Under the pieces are notes generated by a model. The model was not told where the DNA came from. It ran no database searches and saw nothing but the letters and a program-made list of their open reading frames with translations. A stretch of DNA of 64,000 nt from Kitasatospora viridis (lineage in GTDB: Bacteria; Actinomycetota; Actinomycetes; Streptomycetales; Streptomycetaceae), in NCBI RefSeq assembly GCF_007829815.1, contig NZ_VIWT01000001.1, positions 5,977,001 through 6,041,000 on the forward strand, given 5' to 3'. Each line of letters opens with the position of its first letter. The stretch's first letter is position 1. Of this stretch, positions 32,562 to 40,307 are shown piece by piece. Made by a program: the position numbers and the translations under genes.

Positions 32562-33146
32562 ATGGCGAGGGCCGGACTGACGGCGGAGCGGGTGACGCTC
32601 GCGGGCGCCGAGTTGGCGGACGAGATCGGGCTGGACCGGCTGACGATGGCCCAGGTGGCCCGCCGGCTCGGGGTGAAGGACGCCAGCCTGTACACCCACG
32701 TGCGCGGCCTGGACGACCTGCGCGGGCGGATCGCGCTGCTCGCGGCGGACGAGAAGACCCGCCTGATGGCGGACCGGATGGCCGGCCGCGCGGGCAAGGA
32801 CGCGCTGGTGGCCTACGCGAACGGCTGGCGCGAGTACGCCCACCGGCACCCGGGGCGCTACCTGGCCACCCAGCTCACGGTCGACATCGACCCCGAGCTG
32901 GTCGAGGCCGCCCCCGGACCCCGGTTGGCCGTCGAGCTGACCTGCGGGCTGCTGCGCGGCTACCGGCTCGCCGAGCCGGACCTGACCGACGCGGTGCGCC
33001 TGCTGCGCAGCACCTTCCACGGCTTCGTCGCCCTGGAGGCGGCCGGTGGCTTCGCCCACCAGCGCCCGGCCGAGGACTCCTGGCTGCGGGCCCTGGACGC
33101 GCTGCACGCCCTGCTGGAGAACTGGCCCGTGACGGAGGAGCGATGA
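32562..33146 (+). CDS. TetR/AcrR family regulator
   Basis: 194 residues. The N-terminal HTH is LTAERVTLAGAELADEIGLDRLTMAQVARRLGVKDASLYTHVRGLDDL, followed by a TetR C-terminal domain of the WHG type (ending STFHGFVALEAAGGF). It starts at the ATG at 32562 with GGAGGGG. A 37-bp palindrome directly upstream is its likely own operator. It overlaps the alpha/beta-hydrolase gene by 4 bp; it probably represses an operon that removes its own inducer. Confidence 0.9.
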   Translation: MARAGLTAERVTLAGAELADEIGLDRLTMAQVARRLGVKDASLYTHVRGLDDLRGRIALLAADEKTRLMADRMAGRAGKDALVAYANGWREYAHRHPGRYLATQLTVDIDPELVEAAPGPRLAVELTCGLLRGYRLAEPDLTDAVRLLRSTFHGFVALEAAGGFAHQRPAEDSWLRALDALHALLENWPVTEER

Positions 33147-33934
33147 GCGAGCTGCGGGTGCCCGGGGCGACGCTGCACTACCAGGTGCACGGCGCGGGCC
33201 CGGTGCTGCTGCTGATCCCCGGCGGCACCGGCGGAGCGGCCGGATTCACCGCAGTGCTGGACCGGCTGACGGTGGATCACACCGTACTGACCTACGATCC
33301 GCGCGGGATCGGGCGCAGCCCACTGGACGAGGCCGACGCCGAGCAGCGGGTGGCGGAGCACGCCGAGGACGCGGCCCGGCTGCTCGACCTGGTCGCGCCC
33401 GGTGAGCCGGTGCGGGTCTTCGGGGCCAGCTCGGGCGCGATCGTCGCGCTGCACCTGGCGTGCGTCGAACCCGGGCGGGTGGCACGGGTGGTGGCGCACG
33501 AGCCGCCGCTGGTCGAGGTGCTGCCGGACGCCGGGGCCCAGCGGGCGATGGTGGCCGGCGTGCGGGAGGTGTGGCGCAGTGAGGGCGTGCCGGCGGCCGT
33601 GGCCGCGCTCGCGACGGGGCTGAGCCGGGACGGGAAGCCGGTGCAGGTGGGCGAGTTGCCGCCGCGGCTGGCGACGGCGATGGGGTACTTCGTGGGGCGG
33701 ATCGTGCCGAGTTTCATGGTGCACCGGCCCGATCTCGGGCGGCTGGCTTCGCTCGGGGACCGGGTGGTGCCGGCCGTCGGCGCCGAGTCGCACGGTGAAC
33801 TGCCGTGCCGGGCGGCCGAGTCGCTGGCCGCCCGGCTGGGTCGGGAGCCGGTGCTCTTCCCGGGCGGCCACGTCGGGTTGAGCACCCACCCGGCGGAGTT
33901 CGGCGACCGGCTCCGGCAGGTCCTGACGGCCTGA
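33143..33934 (+). CDS. alpha/beta-hydrolase
   Basis: 263 residues. LLLIPGGTGGAAGF (oxyanion region), nucleophile elbow GASSG (94-98, Ser96), and a late GGHVGLST with the catalytic histidine. The fold and length match small esterase/haloperoxidase-like hydrolases. Co-transcribed with the TetR gene through an ATGA overlap, so its substrate may be the regulator's ligand, perhaps an ester-containing antibiotic or lipid. Confidence 0.85.
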   Translation: MSELRVPGATLHYQVHGAGPVLLLIPGGTGGAAGFTAVLDRLTVDHTVLTYDPRGIGRSPLDEADAEQRVAEHAEDAARLLDLVAPGEPVRVFGASSGAIVALHLACVEPGRVARVVAHEPPLVEVLPDAGAQRAMVAGVREVWRSEGVPAAVAALATGLSRDGKPVQVGELPPRLATAMGYFVGRIVPSFMVHRPDLGRLASLGDRVVPAVGAESHGELPCRAAESLAARLGREPVLFPGGHVGLSTHPAEFGDRLRQVLTA

Positions 33935-33944
33935 CGGAGCCGGA

Positions 33945-33959
33945 CTGACGAACCGTCAG
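33945..33959. repeat. 15-bp palindrome CTGACG-AAC-CGTCAG at a convergent junction
   Basis: Perfect arms. It contains the stop (TCA, 33956-33958) of the minus-strand AhpD-like gene; the plus-strand hydrolase stops 11 bp earlier within CTGACGG at 33931-33937, another half copy. Confidence 0.8.
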
Positions 33960-34483
33960 GTCCACTGCTCCGACGGCTTGAGGCCCGGGAGCGGCTTGCC
34001 GATCACGGCGAGGGCGACGTAGAAGTTCACCTGGCCGATGGCGAGCGCCAGGGTGGTGAGCGCGGTCGGGTCGTAGACCTTCGAGGCCTCGGCGAAGAGC
34101 TCGTCGCTGACCCGCTCGCCGTGCGGGTTGGGCTGCAGCACCGCCTCGGTCAGGGCCAGGGCGGCCCGCTCCTCGGGGGTGAAGTAGGGGGCGTCCTGCC
34201 AGGAGGCGACGGCGGTGATCCGCTCCTCGGTCTCACCGGTCGTGCGCAGGCTGGTGGTGTGCATCACGGTGAGGTAGGTGTTGCCGACGATCTGGCCGGC
34301 CCGCAGCTGGAGCAGGTCGATGGTGCGCTGCGGGACGACCCCGCTGCTGACCGCCTTGTACATGGCGCCGCCGACCGGCCCGAGGGCGGGCACGAGCCGG
34401 GCGGGGTTGGGCAGGCGGGAGGCGGCGGTGGTGACGGTTCCGGTGGCGGTGACGGTCCCGGCGGTGGTGATCTCGGTGCTCAT
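33956..34483 (-). CDS. AhpD-like (carboxymuconolactone decarboxylase) protein lacking the CxxC
   Basis: 175 residues. Overall the sequence resembles AhpD-like alkylhydroperoxidase-fold proteins (LLQLRAGQIVGNTYLTVMHTTSLRTTGE near 57-84, then TPEERAALALTEAVL). Aligned by eye with the AhpD-like gene at 58523, the two redox cysteines are replaced by Asn68 and Leu71 while His75 is kept. It therefore cannot act as a normal peroxidase; a ligand-binding or structural role is likely. The N-terminus is Thr-rich. ATG at 34483 with GAGGGAA. Confidence 0.75.
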   Translation of the reverse strand: MSTEITTAGTVTATGTVTTAASRLPNPARLVPALGPVGGAMYKAVSSGVVPQRTIDLLQLRAGQIVGNTYLTVMHTTSLRTTGETEERITAVASWQDAPYFTPEERAALALTEAVLQPNPHGERVSDELFAEASKVYDPTALTTLALAIGQVNFYVALAVIGKPLPGLKPSEQWT

Positions 34484-34533
34484 CAGCGGTGTTCCCTCGT
34501 TCTCGTGGGTTCTCGTTCGTTGCGGACACAGCA

Positions 34534-34548
34534 CTGACGGAGCGTCGG
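34534..34548. repeat. 15-bp palindrome family copy (one arm mismatch)
   Basis: CTGACGGAGCGTCGG in the 134-bp gap between the divergent AhpD-like and acetyltransferase genes. Confidence 0.5.
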
Positions 34549-34617
34549 ACCGGGATGTGACAGCGCGGGCGAAGTTATTCGGTTGTCCCGCCGGCGCCGT
34601 GACGGAAGAGTCGGAGC

Positions 34618-35532
34618 ATGCCGACCCCCGTGCCCACCCCCGCCCTGCCGCCGGACTACCGCGCCCGGCCCGCCACCGAGGCCGACGTGCCCGCGATCCA
34701 CGCGCTGCTCGCCGCCTGCGAGCGCGAGCTCTACGGGCGGGCGCAGTCCGACCAGGGGGCGGTGGCGGCCGTGTTCGCCCGGCCGGGCCTGCGCCCTGCG
34801 GCCGACACCCTGCTGGTGCACGACGCGGACGGCCGGCTCGCCGCCCGCGCCTGGGTGGACCGCCGCAGCGAGGTGGACGTGCACCCCGCGCACCGCGGGC
34901 GCGGGCTCGGCCCGGCGCTGCTCGACTGGGTCGAGGCGCGCGCCCGCGCGGCGGGCACGGCGGCCGTGGTGCAGATCGTGCCGGACGGCGACGCGGCGGG
35001 CGGCGCGATCGTCCGCTCCCGCGGCTACCGCGCCGCGGTGACCTCCTGGCTGCTGGAGTTCGCGATGGCCGAGGAGCCGGCCGTGTCGGCCCTGCCGCCC
35101 GGGGTGACCTGTCGGCCGTTCCACTCCGGCGACGAGCGGCAGGTGCACCGGCTGCTGGAGGACGCGTTCGCCGACTGGCAGCCCCGGCGCAAGCCGTACC
35201 ACGAGTGGGCCCAGCACACCGTCGAACGCCCCAGCTTCGCAGCCGAGTTGTCCCCGCTGGCCTTCGCCGACAGTGAACTGGTCGGCGCTGCCGTCGCCTT
35301 GGACCTGCCGGAGACCGGCGAGGGCTACCTGGAGCAGCTCGCGGTGCGCGCCGACCACCGCCACCGGGGCATCGCCCGCGCCCTGCTGACCCGGGCCTTC
35401 CGGGCCTCCTACCGCTCCGGGCAGCGCAGTTGCACGCTCTGGACCCATTCCGACACCGGCGCGCTCGACCTCTACCTCCGGGTGGGCATGCGGGTGCGCC
35501 ACGCCTCCACCGTTTACCGCAAGGAGTTCTGA
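34618..35532 (+). CDS. two-domain GNAT acetyltransferase
   Basis: 304 residues with tandem GNAT domains. In the first, VDVHPAHRGRGLGPALLDWVE (about 82-102) and in the second, EQLAVRADHRHRGIARALLTRAF (about 241-263) carry the acetyl-CoA R/Q-x-x-G-x-G/A loop. The arrangement recalls mycothiol synthase (MshD), but similarity is generic; another small-molecule or aminoglycoside-type substrate is equally possible. It is followed two bases later by an RNA ligase gene whose ribosome site lies in its last codons. Confidence 0.85.
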   Translation: MPTPVPTPALPPDYRARPATEADVPAIHALLAACERELYGRAQSDQGAVAAVFARPGLRPAADTLLVHDADGRLAARAWVDRRSEVDVHPAHRGRGLGPALLDWVEARARAAGTAAVVQIVPDGDAAGGAIVRSRGYRAAVTSWLLEFAMAEEPAVSALPPGVTCRPFHSGDERQVHRLLEDAFADWQPRRKPYHEWAQHTVERPSFAAELSPLAFADSELVGAAVALDLPETGEGYLEQLAVRADHRHRGIARALLTRAFRASYRSGQRSCTLWTHSDTGALDLYLRVGMRVRHASTVYRKEF

Positions 35533-35534
35533 CG

Positions 35535-36137
35535 ATGCGCAAGATCCCCACCCTGTTCCGCCGCGATCCCGAGGACCGGGCCCGGGTCACCGCCGAGGTC
35601 AACCCCGGCTGCGAGTGGGTGCTGGCCGGCGAGGGCGTGGCGACCCGCAAGTACGACGGCACCTGCGTGCGCCTGGACGAGTCCGGCGCCTGGTGGGCCC
35701 GGCGCGAGGTGAAGCCCGGAAAGGCCGCCCCGGCCGGCTACCTGCCGGTGGAGACCGACCCGGTGACGGGCAAGACGATGGGCTGGGAGCCGATGGCGCA
35801 GTCGCCGTTCGCCAAGTTCCACGCCGAGGCCTTGCAGTTCCACGCCGAAGCACTGGACGCACTGGAGTCCCACGCCGAGGCGCCGGCGGACCGGTCCGAC
35901 CTGGTGCCGGGCACCTACGAGCTGGTCGGCCCCAAGCTGAACGGCAACCCGGAGCGCCGCACCACCCACGGGCTGGTCCGGCACGCCGAGGCCGAGGTGC
36001 TCCCCGTGCCGCAGCGCGAGCACGCCGCGCTGCGCGACTTCGTGCTCGCGCTGGCCGCCGAGAGCGGCGCCGAGGGGCTGGTCTTCCACCACCCGGACGG
36101 CCGGATGGCGAAGTTGAAGGCGCGCGACTTCGGCTGA
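35535..36137 (+). CDS. RNA ligase family protein (DUF5565/RNA ligase 1 type)
   Basis: 200 residues. Motif I is TRKYDGTCVRLD (Lys39-x-Asp41-Gly42), followed by a nucleotidyl-transferase core (WWARREVKPGK, YELVGPKLNGNPE as motif IIIa/IV region, GLVFHH) and the motif V-like MAKLKARDFG at the C-terminus. No extra domain. It should form a lysyl-AMP intermediate and seal or repair RNA. Residues 96-118 contain a FHAEAL/SHAEA internal repeat not expected of the catalytic core. Translation is coupled to the GNAT gene (AAGGAG within its end). Role inferred: RNA repair. Confidence 0.75.
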   Translation: MRKIPTLFRRDPEDRARVTAEVNPGCEWVLAGEGVATRKYDGTCVRLDESGAWWARREVKPGKAAPAGYLPVETDPVTGKTMGWEPMAQSPFAKFHAEALQFHAEALDALESHAEAPADRSDLVPGTYELVGPKLNGNPERRTTHGLVRHAEAEVLPVPQREHAALRDFVLALAAESGAEGLVFHHPDGRMAKLKARDFG

Positions 36138-36192
36138 CGGACGCGGCCGGTTCCACGATCCGGACGGCAAAGACCAGGATCCGGACAGGCGG

Positions 36193-36229
36193 TTGACGGT
36201 CCGTGGGCGCGGCGACTAGCTTCCCCGGC
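36193..36229 (+). promoter_or_regulatory. promoter of the cysteine leader peptide
   Basis: TTGACG (36193-36198), an 18-bp spacer and TAGCTT (36217-36222) end exactly 7 nt before the leader ATG at 36230: a textbook leaderless actinobacterial promoter. Confidence 0.75.
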
Positions 36230-36313
36230 ATGCAGCGGTACTCCCTGGCACTCACGACTCGCGGTCACATCGACCTCCTGCGAGTCTGTTCCGCTGCCTG
36301 TCGCGCCTGCTGA
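36230..36313 (+). CDS. cysteine-containing putative leader peptide
   Basis: 27 codons. The body LTTRGHIDLLRV and end SAACRAC match the short actinobacterial leader peptides whose R-x-HIDL-x-R and cysteine-rich C-terminus precede sulfur-metabolism genes. Three cysteines (UGU, UGU, UGC) lie in the last eight codons, suited to sensing charged tRNA-Cys. It is leaderless. The 129 bp before the arylsulfotransferase gene would hold the attenuator; a pyrimidine-rich tract at 36323-36340 could pair with a purine-rich ribosome site. Known by analogy: cysteine attenuation in mycobacteria. Confidence 0.85.
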   Translation: MQRYSLALTTRGHIDLLRVCSAACRAC

Positions 36314-36442
36314 GCAGCGCGCGCCCCTCTCCTTTCCTCCGGCCCGTTCCGGGTTTCCTTCCGCACGTCAACCCTGCGCCCTGCCGCGCCGGTTGACGCT
36401 GCGTGAACCCTTTTTGCCGCTATCCGAAAGCCTGGTTCCGTC

Positions 36443-37660
36443 ATGCCCAAGCTCCGCCCTGCCCTCGTTCTCGGCGCGGCCACCGCCGCCGTGCTCGCCA
36501 CCGCGCTGCCCGCCGGCGCCGCCACCACGGCCGCCCCGGCGGACACCCGTCCGCTCCCGCCGGTCCAGGTGCTGACCGACCGTCCGGGCACCGCCGCGGG
36601 CGACATCTTCCTCTCGCCCATCTCGGCGAACAGCGCCTACGCCAGCGGGGTGGAGATCCTCAGCCACGACGGCAAGCGGGTGGTCTGGTCGCACCAGGTG
36701 CCGGCCGGCCAGGAGGCGGCCGACTTCCGCAAGCAGACCTACGAGGGCCGCCCGGTGCTCACCTGGTGGCAGGGCACCGGACTCGGCGGCCCGGCCAGCG
36801 GCGTGGACGAGATCTACGACGAGCACTACCGCAAGATCGCCGAGGTCCACGCGGGCAACGGCTACACCGCCGACGGCCACGAGTTCCTGATCACCCCGCA
36901 GAACACCGCGCTGATCCTGGCCTACTCCGTCACCACCGCCGACCTGCGCTCGATCGGCGGCCCGGCGAACCAGAAGGTGATCGACGGGGTGGTGCAGGAG
37001 GTCGACATCCGCACCGGCAAGGTGCTCTTCCAGTGGAACAGCGCCGACCACGTGCCGTACGCGCAGAGCGAGCAGCCGCTGCCGGCCTCGGCCGACCAGC
37101 CCTGGGACTGGTTCCACGTCAACGCCGTCAAGCTCGACACCGACGGCAGCCTGCTGGTCGACGCCCGCAACACCTGGACCACCTACCAGGTGGACCGCCG
37201 CAGCGGCCGGATCAACTGGCAACTCGGCGGCAAGGCCAGCTCGTTCACCCTGCACACCGCGAACGGCACGCAACTCAACGACGCCGGTGCGCCGTTCAGC
37301 TGGCAGCACGACCCGGAGCCGCTGGGCGGCGGCCGCTACAGCTTCTTCGACAACGAGTCGGCGGGCGTGGCGAACACCGGCGCCGGCGCCGTCGAGGAGC
37401 TCCCGTACAGCCGGGTGGTCACCGTCCAGCTCGACCCGCGCACCCACCGGGCCACCGTGGTGCGCACCGAGGACCAGCCGTACGGGCTCAGCGCCTCCTC
37501 GCAGGGCAACGCGCAGCCGCTGCGCGGCGGGCACACCTTCGTGGGCTGGGGCTCGCTGCCGTACGTCTCGGAGTTCGACCGCTCCGGCCGGGTGCTCTTC
37601 GACGCGCAGTTCCCGGCGGGGGTGAACACCTACCGCGCCTACCGCTTCCCGTGGAAGTAG
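36443..37660 (+). CDS. secreted arylsulfotransferase-family protein
   Basis: 405 residues. A signal peptide (MPKLRPALVLGAATAAVLATALPAGA) precedes a beta-propeller with HDGKRVVWSHQVP, YTADGHEFLITP, DWFHVNAVKLDTDGSLLVDAR and FDNESAG motifs of the arylsulfotransferase (ASST) family. Family members transfer sulfate between phenols without PAPS; many secreted actinobacterial members are uncharacterised. It starts at the ATG at 36443 without a good ribosome site, consistent with control from the leader peptide upstream. A strong terminator follows. Confidence 0.85.
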   Translation: MPKLRPALVLGAATAAVLATALPAGAATTAAPADTRPLPPVQVLTDRPGTAAGDIFLSPISANSAYASGVEILSHDGKRVVWSHQVPAGQEAADFRKQTYEGRPVLTWWQGTGLGGPASGVDEIYDEHYRKIAEVHAGNGYTADGHEFLITPQNTALILAYSVTTADLRSIGGPANQKVIDGVVQEVDIRTGKVLFQWNSADHVPYAQSEQPLPASADQPWDWFHVNAVKLDTDGSLLVDARNTWTTYQVDRRSGRINWQLGGKASSFTLHTANGTQLNDAGAPFSWQHDPEPLGGGRYSFFDNESAGVANTGAGAVEELPYSRVVTVQLDPRTHRATVVRTEDQPYGLSASSQGNAQPLRGGHTFVGWGSLPYVSEFDRSGRVLFDAQFPAGVNTYRAYRFPWK

Positions 37661-37681
37661 GCCTGCCGCAGTAAGCCCCCA

Positions 37682-37717
37682 AGGCCCGGGCGGAGCCACC
37701 GTGCTCCGCCCGGGCCT
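37682..37717 (+). terminator. terminator after the arylsulfotransferase gene
   Basis: A perfect 15-bp stem (37682-37696 with 37703-37717) and 6-nt loop followed by CGGTGTTT, 22 bp past the stop codon. Confidence 0.85.
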
Positions 37718-37780
37718 CGGTGTTTCCCCGGCTTTCCCTGGCTTCCCTGGCCTTCCCCGACGTTCGCCCGGCACCGAAAG

Positions 37781-37819
37781 TTGGTTGTATAGTCGTAACT
37801 ATTGTGGATAGTTAACCAA
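37781..37819. promoter_or_regulatory. MarR-type operator block before the MFS gene
   Basis: Outer inverted repeat TTGGTT (37781) / AACCAA (to 37819) encloses three half-sites ATAGT-cgta-ACTAT-tgtgg-ATAGT (37789-37812). The middle ACTAT can pair with either neighbour, giving two overlapping palindromes. AT-rich against the GC-rich background and 15 bp before the MFS start. Confidence 0.75.
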
Positions 37820-37833
37820 ACGGGGAGGGACCC

Positions 37834-39306
37834 GTGGCGGAAACCAGTACGGACCAGCCCGGCGCAGCACAGCGCCGGACGCTGATCCTCGCGATCTGTT
37901 GCATGAGCCTGTTCGTCGTCGGCATCGACAACACCATCGTCAACGTCGCGCTGCCCGACATCCAGCACGACCTCAACGCCTCCGTCTCGGGGCTGCAGTG
38001 GGTGATCAGCGCCTACACGGTGGTGATCGCCAGCCTGCTGCTGCTGGCCGGCTCGACCGGTGACCGGATCGGGCGGCGGCGCACCTTCCAGATCGGCCTG
38101 GCGCTCTTCACCCTGGGCTCGCTGCTCTGCAGCCTGGCGCCCGGGCTCGGCTGGCTGATCGCCGCCCGGGTGGTGCAGGCCGCCGGCGGCTCGATGCTCA
38201 ACCCGGTGGCGATGGGCATCATCACCAACACCTTCACCGAGCCGCGTGAGCGGGCCCGGGCGATCGGCGTCTGGGGCGGGGTCGCCGGAGTGAGCATGGC
38301 GCTCGGGCCGGTGATCGGCGGGCTGTTGGTCGGCAGCGTCGGCTGGCGGGCGATCTTCTGGATCAACCTGCCGGTGGGCCTGGCCGCGATGGCCCTCGCC
38401 CAGCGCTTCGTGCCCGAGTCGCGGGCCGCCAAGGCGCGCCGGCCCGACCCGCTGGGCCAGCTGCTGATGGTGGTGCTGCTCGGCCTGGTCACCTTCACCC
38501 TGATCGAGGCGCCGCACGTGGGCTGGACCACGCCGCGCACCATCGGCTCGTTCGTGGTCGCCGCGCTGGCGGCGGTGGCCTTCGTGCTCTGGGAGTCGCG
38601 CTGCGCCGAGCCGCTGATCGACCCGCGGTTCTTCCGCAGCGTGCCGTTCGCCGGCGCCACGGTGATCGCGGTCTGCGGCTTCGCCTCGCTGGCCGGCTTC
38701 CTCTTCCTCAACACCCTCTACCTGCAGGACGTGCTGGGGTACAGCGCGATGAAGGCCGGCTTCTACGTGCTGCCGATGGCCGTGATGGCGATGGTCTGCT
38801 CGCCGATCTCCGGGCGGCTGGTCGGCGGCCGGGGCCCGCGCCCGCCGCTGCTGGTGGCCGGGACGGCGATGGCGGTCAGCGGCGTCCTGCTCAGCGGGCT
38901 CTCCGCGCACATGCCGGTGGCCCGGCTGATGGCGGCCTACGTGGTCTTCGGGATCGGCTTCGGCATGATCAACGCGCCGATCACCAACACCGCCGTCTCC
39001 GGCATGCCGCGCAGTCAGGCCGGGGTCGCGGCGGCCGTCGCCTCGACCAGCCGGCAGACCGGGCAGTCGCTCGGCGTCGCGGTGATCGTCTCGGTGGTGG
39101 TCTCCAGCGTGCACGGACCGCTGCGCACCGGGTTCGCCTCGGCCAGCCACGCCGGTTGGTGGATCATCGTCGGCTTCGGCCTGGTCGTGGTGGTGCTCGG
39201 TATCCTGTCCACCGGTGAACGCGCGGTGCGGACGGCCACCCGGGTCGCCGAGTCGCTCGAACCGACGGACCGTCGGACACCCGTCAGCACCGGCGTGAAC
39301 ACCTGA
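37834..39306 (+). CDS. MFS drug-efflux transporter, 14-TMS (DHA2/EmrB) type
   Basis: 490 residues with about 14 transmembrane segments. Family motifs: LDxTIVNVALP equivalent IDNTIVNVALPDI (about 30-42), GSTGDRIGRRRTF (motif A, 73-85) and GSMLNPVAMGIITNTF with motif C-like GVAGVSMALGPVIGGLL. It exports drugs or dyes using the proton gradient. The GTG start at 37834 has GGGGAGGG. A MarR gene follows 73 bp later and the operator block precedes it, so MarR-controlled efflux is expected. Confidence 0.92.
   Translation: MAETSTDQPGAAQRRTLILAICCMSLFVVGIDNTIVNVALPDIQHDLNASVSGLQWVISAYTVVIASLLLLAGSTGDRIGRRRTFQIGLALFTLGSLLCSLAPGLGWLIAARVVQAAGGSMLNPVAMGIITNTFTEPRERARAIGVWGGVAGVSMALGPVIGGLLVGSVGWRAIFWINLPVGLAAMALAQRFVPESRAAKARRPDPLGQLLMVVLLGLVTFTLIEAPHVGWTTPRTIGSFVVAALAAVAFVLWESRCAEPLIDPRFFRSVPFAGATVIAVCGFASLAGFLFLNTLYLQDVLGYSAMKAGFYVLPMAVMAMVCSPISGRLVGGRGPRPPLLVAGTAMAVSGVLLSGLSAHMPVARLMAAYVVFGIGFGMINAPITNTAVSGMPRSQAGVAAAVASTSRQTGQSLGVAVIVSVVVSSVHGPLRTGFASASHAGWWIIVGFGLVVVVLGILSTGERAVRTATRVAESLEPTDRRTPVSTGVNT
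39262..39276. repeat. palindrome CCGACG-GAC-CGTCGG inside the MFS C-terminus
   Basis: Perfect 6-bp arms, but with C/G at the second arm position instead of T/A. Related to the 15-bp family; it lies in the last codons of the transporter. Confidence 0.4.
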
Positions 39307-39322
39307 GCCAGACCGCAGTGAG

Positions 39323-39379
39323 ATGAACGCAGCGGCAATGAACGCAGCGACGTGAACGCAGTGACATGAACGAGATGGC
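39323..39379 (+). repeat. four-unit 14-bp tandem repeat leading into the MarR start
   Basis: Units ATGAACGCAGCGGCA (39323), ATGAACGCAGCGAC (39338), GTGAACGCAGTGAC (39352) and ATGAACGAGATGGC (39366); the MarR coding sequence itself begins with a fifth, ATGAACGAC. Because the unit is 14 nt, successive ATG/GTG codons fall in different frames. Confidence 0.8.
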
Positions 39380-39802
39380 ATGAACGACGAAGCCCACCGC
39401 GCCACCGCCACCCGGATCTACCAGCGGATGGCGCACCTCGTGCTGGAGTCCGACAACCGCCGGCGCGAGGTGGTGGACGCCACCGGGCTGAGCTTCGCCC
39501 GGGTCCGGGCGCTGCGCCGACTGGCCCGGCAGCCGATGCGGATGAGCGAGCTGGCCGCCGAGCTGGTGGTGGACAAGCCCTACACCACCGTGATCGTGGA
39601 CGAGTTGGAGCGGCGCGGCCTGGTGGTGCGCACCACGGCGCCGGACGACCGCCGGGTCAAGGTGGTCACGGTGACCGAGCAGGGCCGCGAGCTGGCCGAG
39701 CTGGCGAGCGCGATCCTGACCCGGCCGCCGCAGGCGCTGGTCGCGCTGCCCGCCGCCGAGATGGCCGAGCTGGACGCCCTGCTGGCCAAGCTGGCGCCGT
39801 GA
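39380..39802 (+). CDS. MarR family regulator
   Basis: 140 residues. The winged helix reads LSFARVRALRRLARQPMRMSELAAELVVDKPYTTVIVDELERRGLVVRTTAPDDRRVKVVTVTEQG (about 37-102), with the DDRR wing diagnostic of MarR. The ATG at 39380 is the fifth copy of a 14-bp repeat. Only a weak GAGATGG precedes it. It is the likely repressor of the upstream MFS gene through the operator at 37781-37819. Confidence 0.9.
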   Translation: MNDEAHRATATRIYQRMAHLVLESDNRRREVVDATGLSFARVRALRRLARQPMRMSELAAELVVDKPYTTVIVDELERRGLVVRTTAPDDRRVKVVTVTEQGRELAELASAILTRPPQALVALPAAEMAELDALLAKLAP

Positions 39803-39953
39803 GCCGACGGCACGCCCCGGCGTGCACTCCGGGCCTGACCCGCCGTCGGGTGTGACCCAGGCGACACCCGGTGTGAGGCTTGCGCGCGTCGCCCGGGAGG
39901 AAGGATCCCCCCGAAGATCATCATGTGCATGGTGATCCGCAGGGGAGGGCGGG

Positions 39954-40307
39954 ATGACGGTCACCGAGGAGGAGTTCCTCGCGCTGTCCGCCGAGCTGAC
40001 CGGCTTCGCGGCCGCGCAGCTGCGACGGACCGGACTGGCGGACGGTTACCTGGAGCTGACGGTCAAACGCCTCGGCGAGCCGGCACTGCGCGCGCTGCTG
40101 ACGGACCGTTCGGGCGCGGCGGCGGCGGACCTGGCCCACCTCTGGTACGTCGGCGGCTGGCCGGACGAGCCGGAGCTGGTCTCCGGCGAGGCCTACCGGC
40201 AGGCCCTGGTCTGGCGCACCATCGGCGTCCGGGCGCCCGCCACCGACCCGGCGGGCTACGGCAGCTGGTCCGCCCCACCGTCGCTGGGACCGGGGGCCGC
40301 GCGGTGA
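39954..40307 (+). CDS. small subunit of FAD-dependent dehydrogenase
   Basis: 117 residues. LYLELTVKRLG-like and HLWYVGGWPDEPELVSGEAYRQALVWRTIGVRAPATDPAGYGSW in the second half match the small subunit of membrane-associated sugar/alcohol dehydrogenases (sorbitol or gluconate dehydrogenase small subunit type). No Tat or Sec signal is present, unlike proteobacterial versions. It starts at the ATG at 39954 with GGGAGGGCGGG and overlaps the catalytic subunit gene by 4 bp (GTGA). Confidence 0.75.
   Translation: MTVTEEEFLALSAELTGFAAAQLRRTGLADGYLELTVKRLGEPALRALLTDRSGAAAADLAHLWYVGGWPDEPELVSGEAYRQALVWRTIGVRAPATDPAGYGSWSAPPSLGPGAAR

Noticed and set aside
34618..35532. Mycothiol synthase (MshD)
   Set aside because: Two GNAT domains fit, but there is no mycothiol gene context and similarity is generic.
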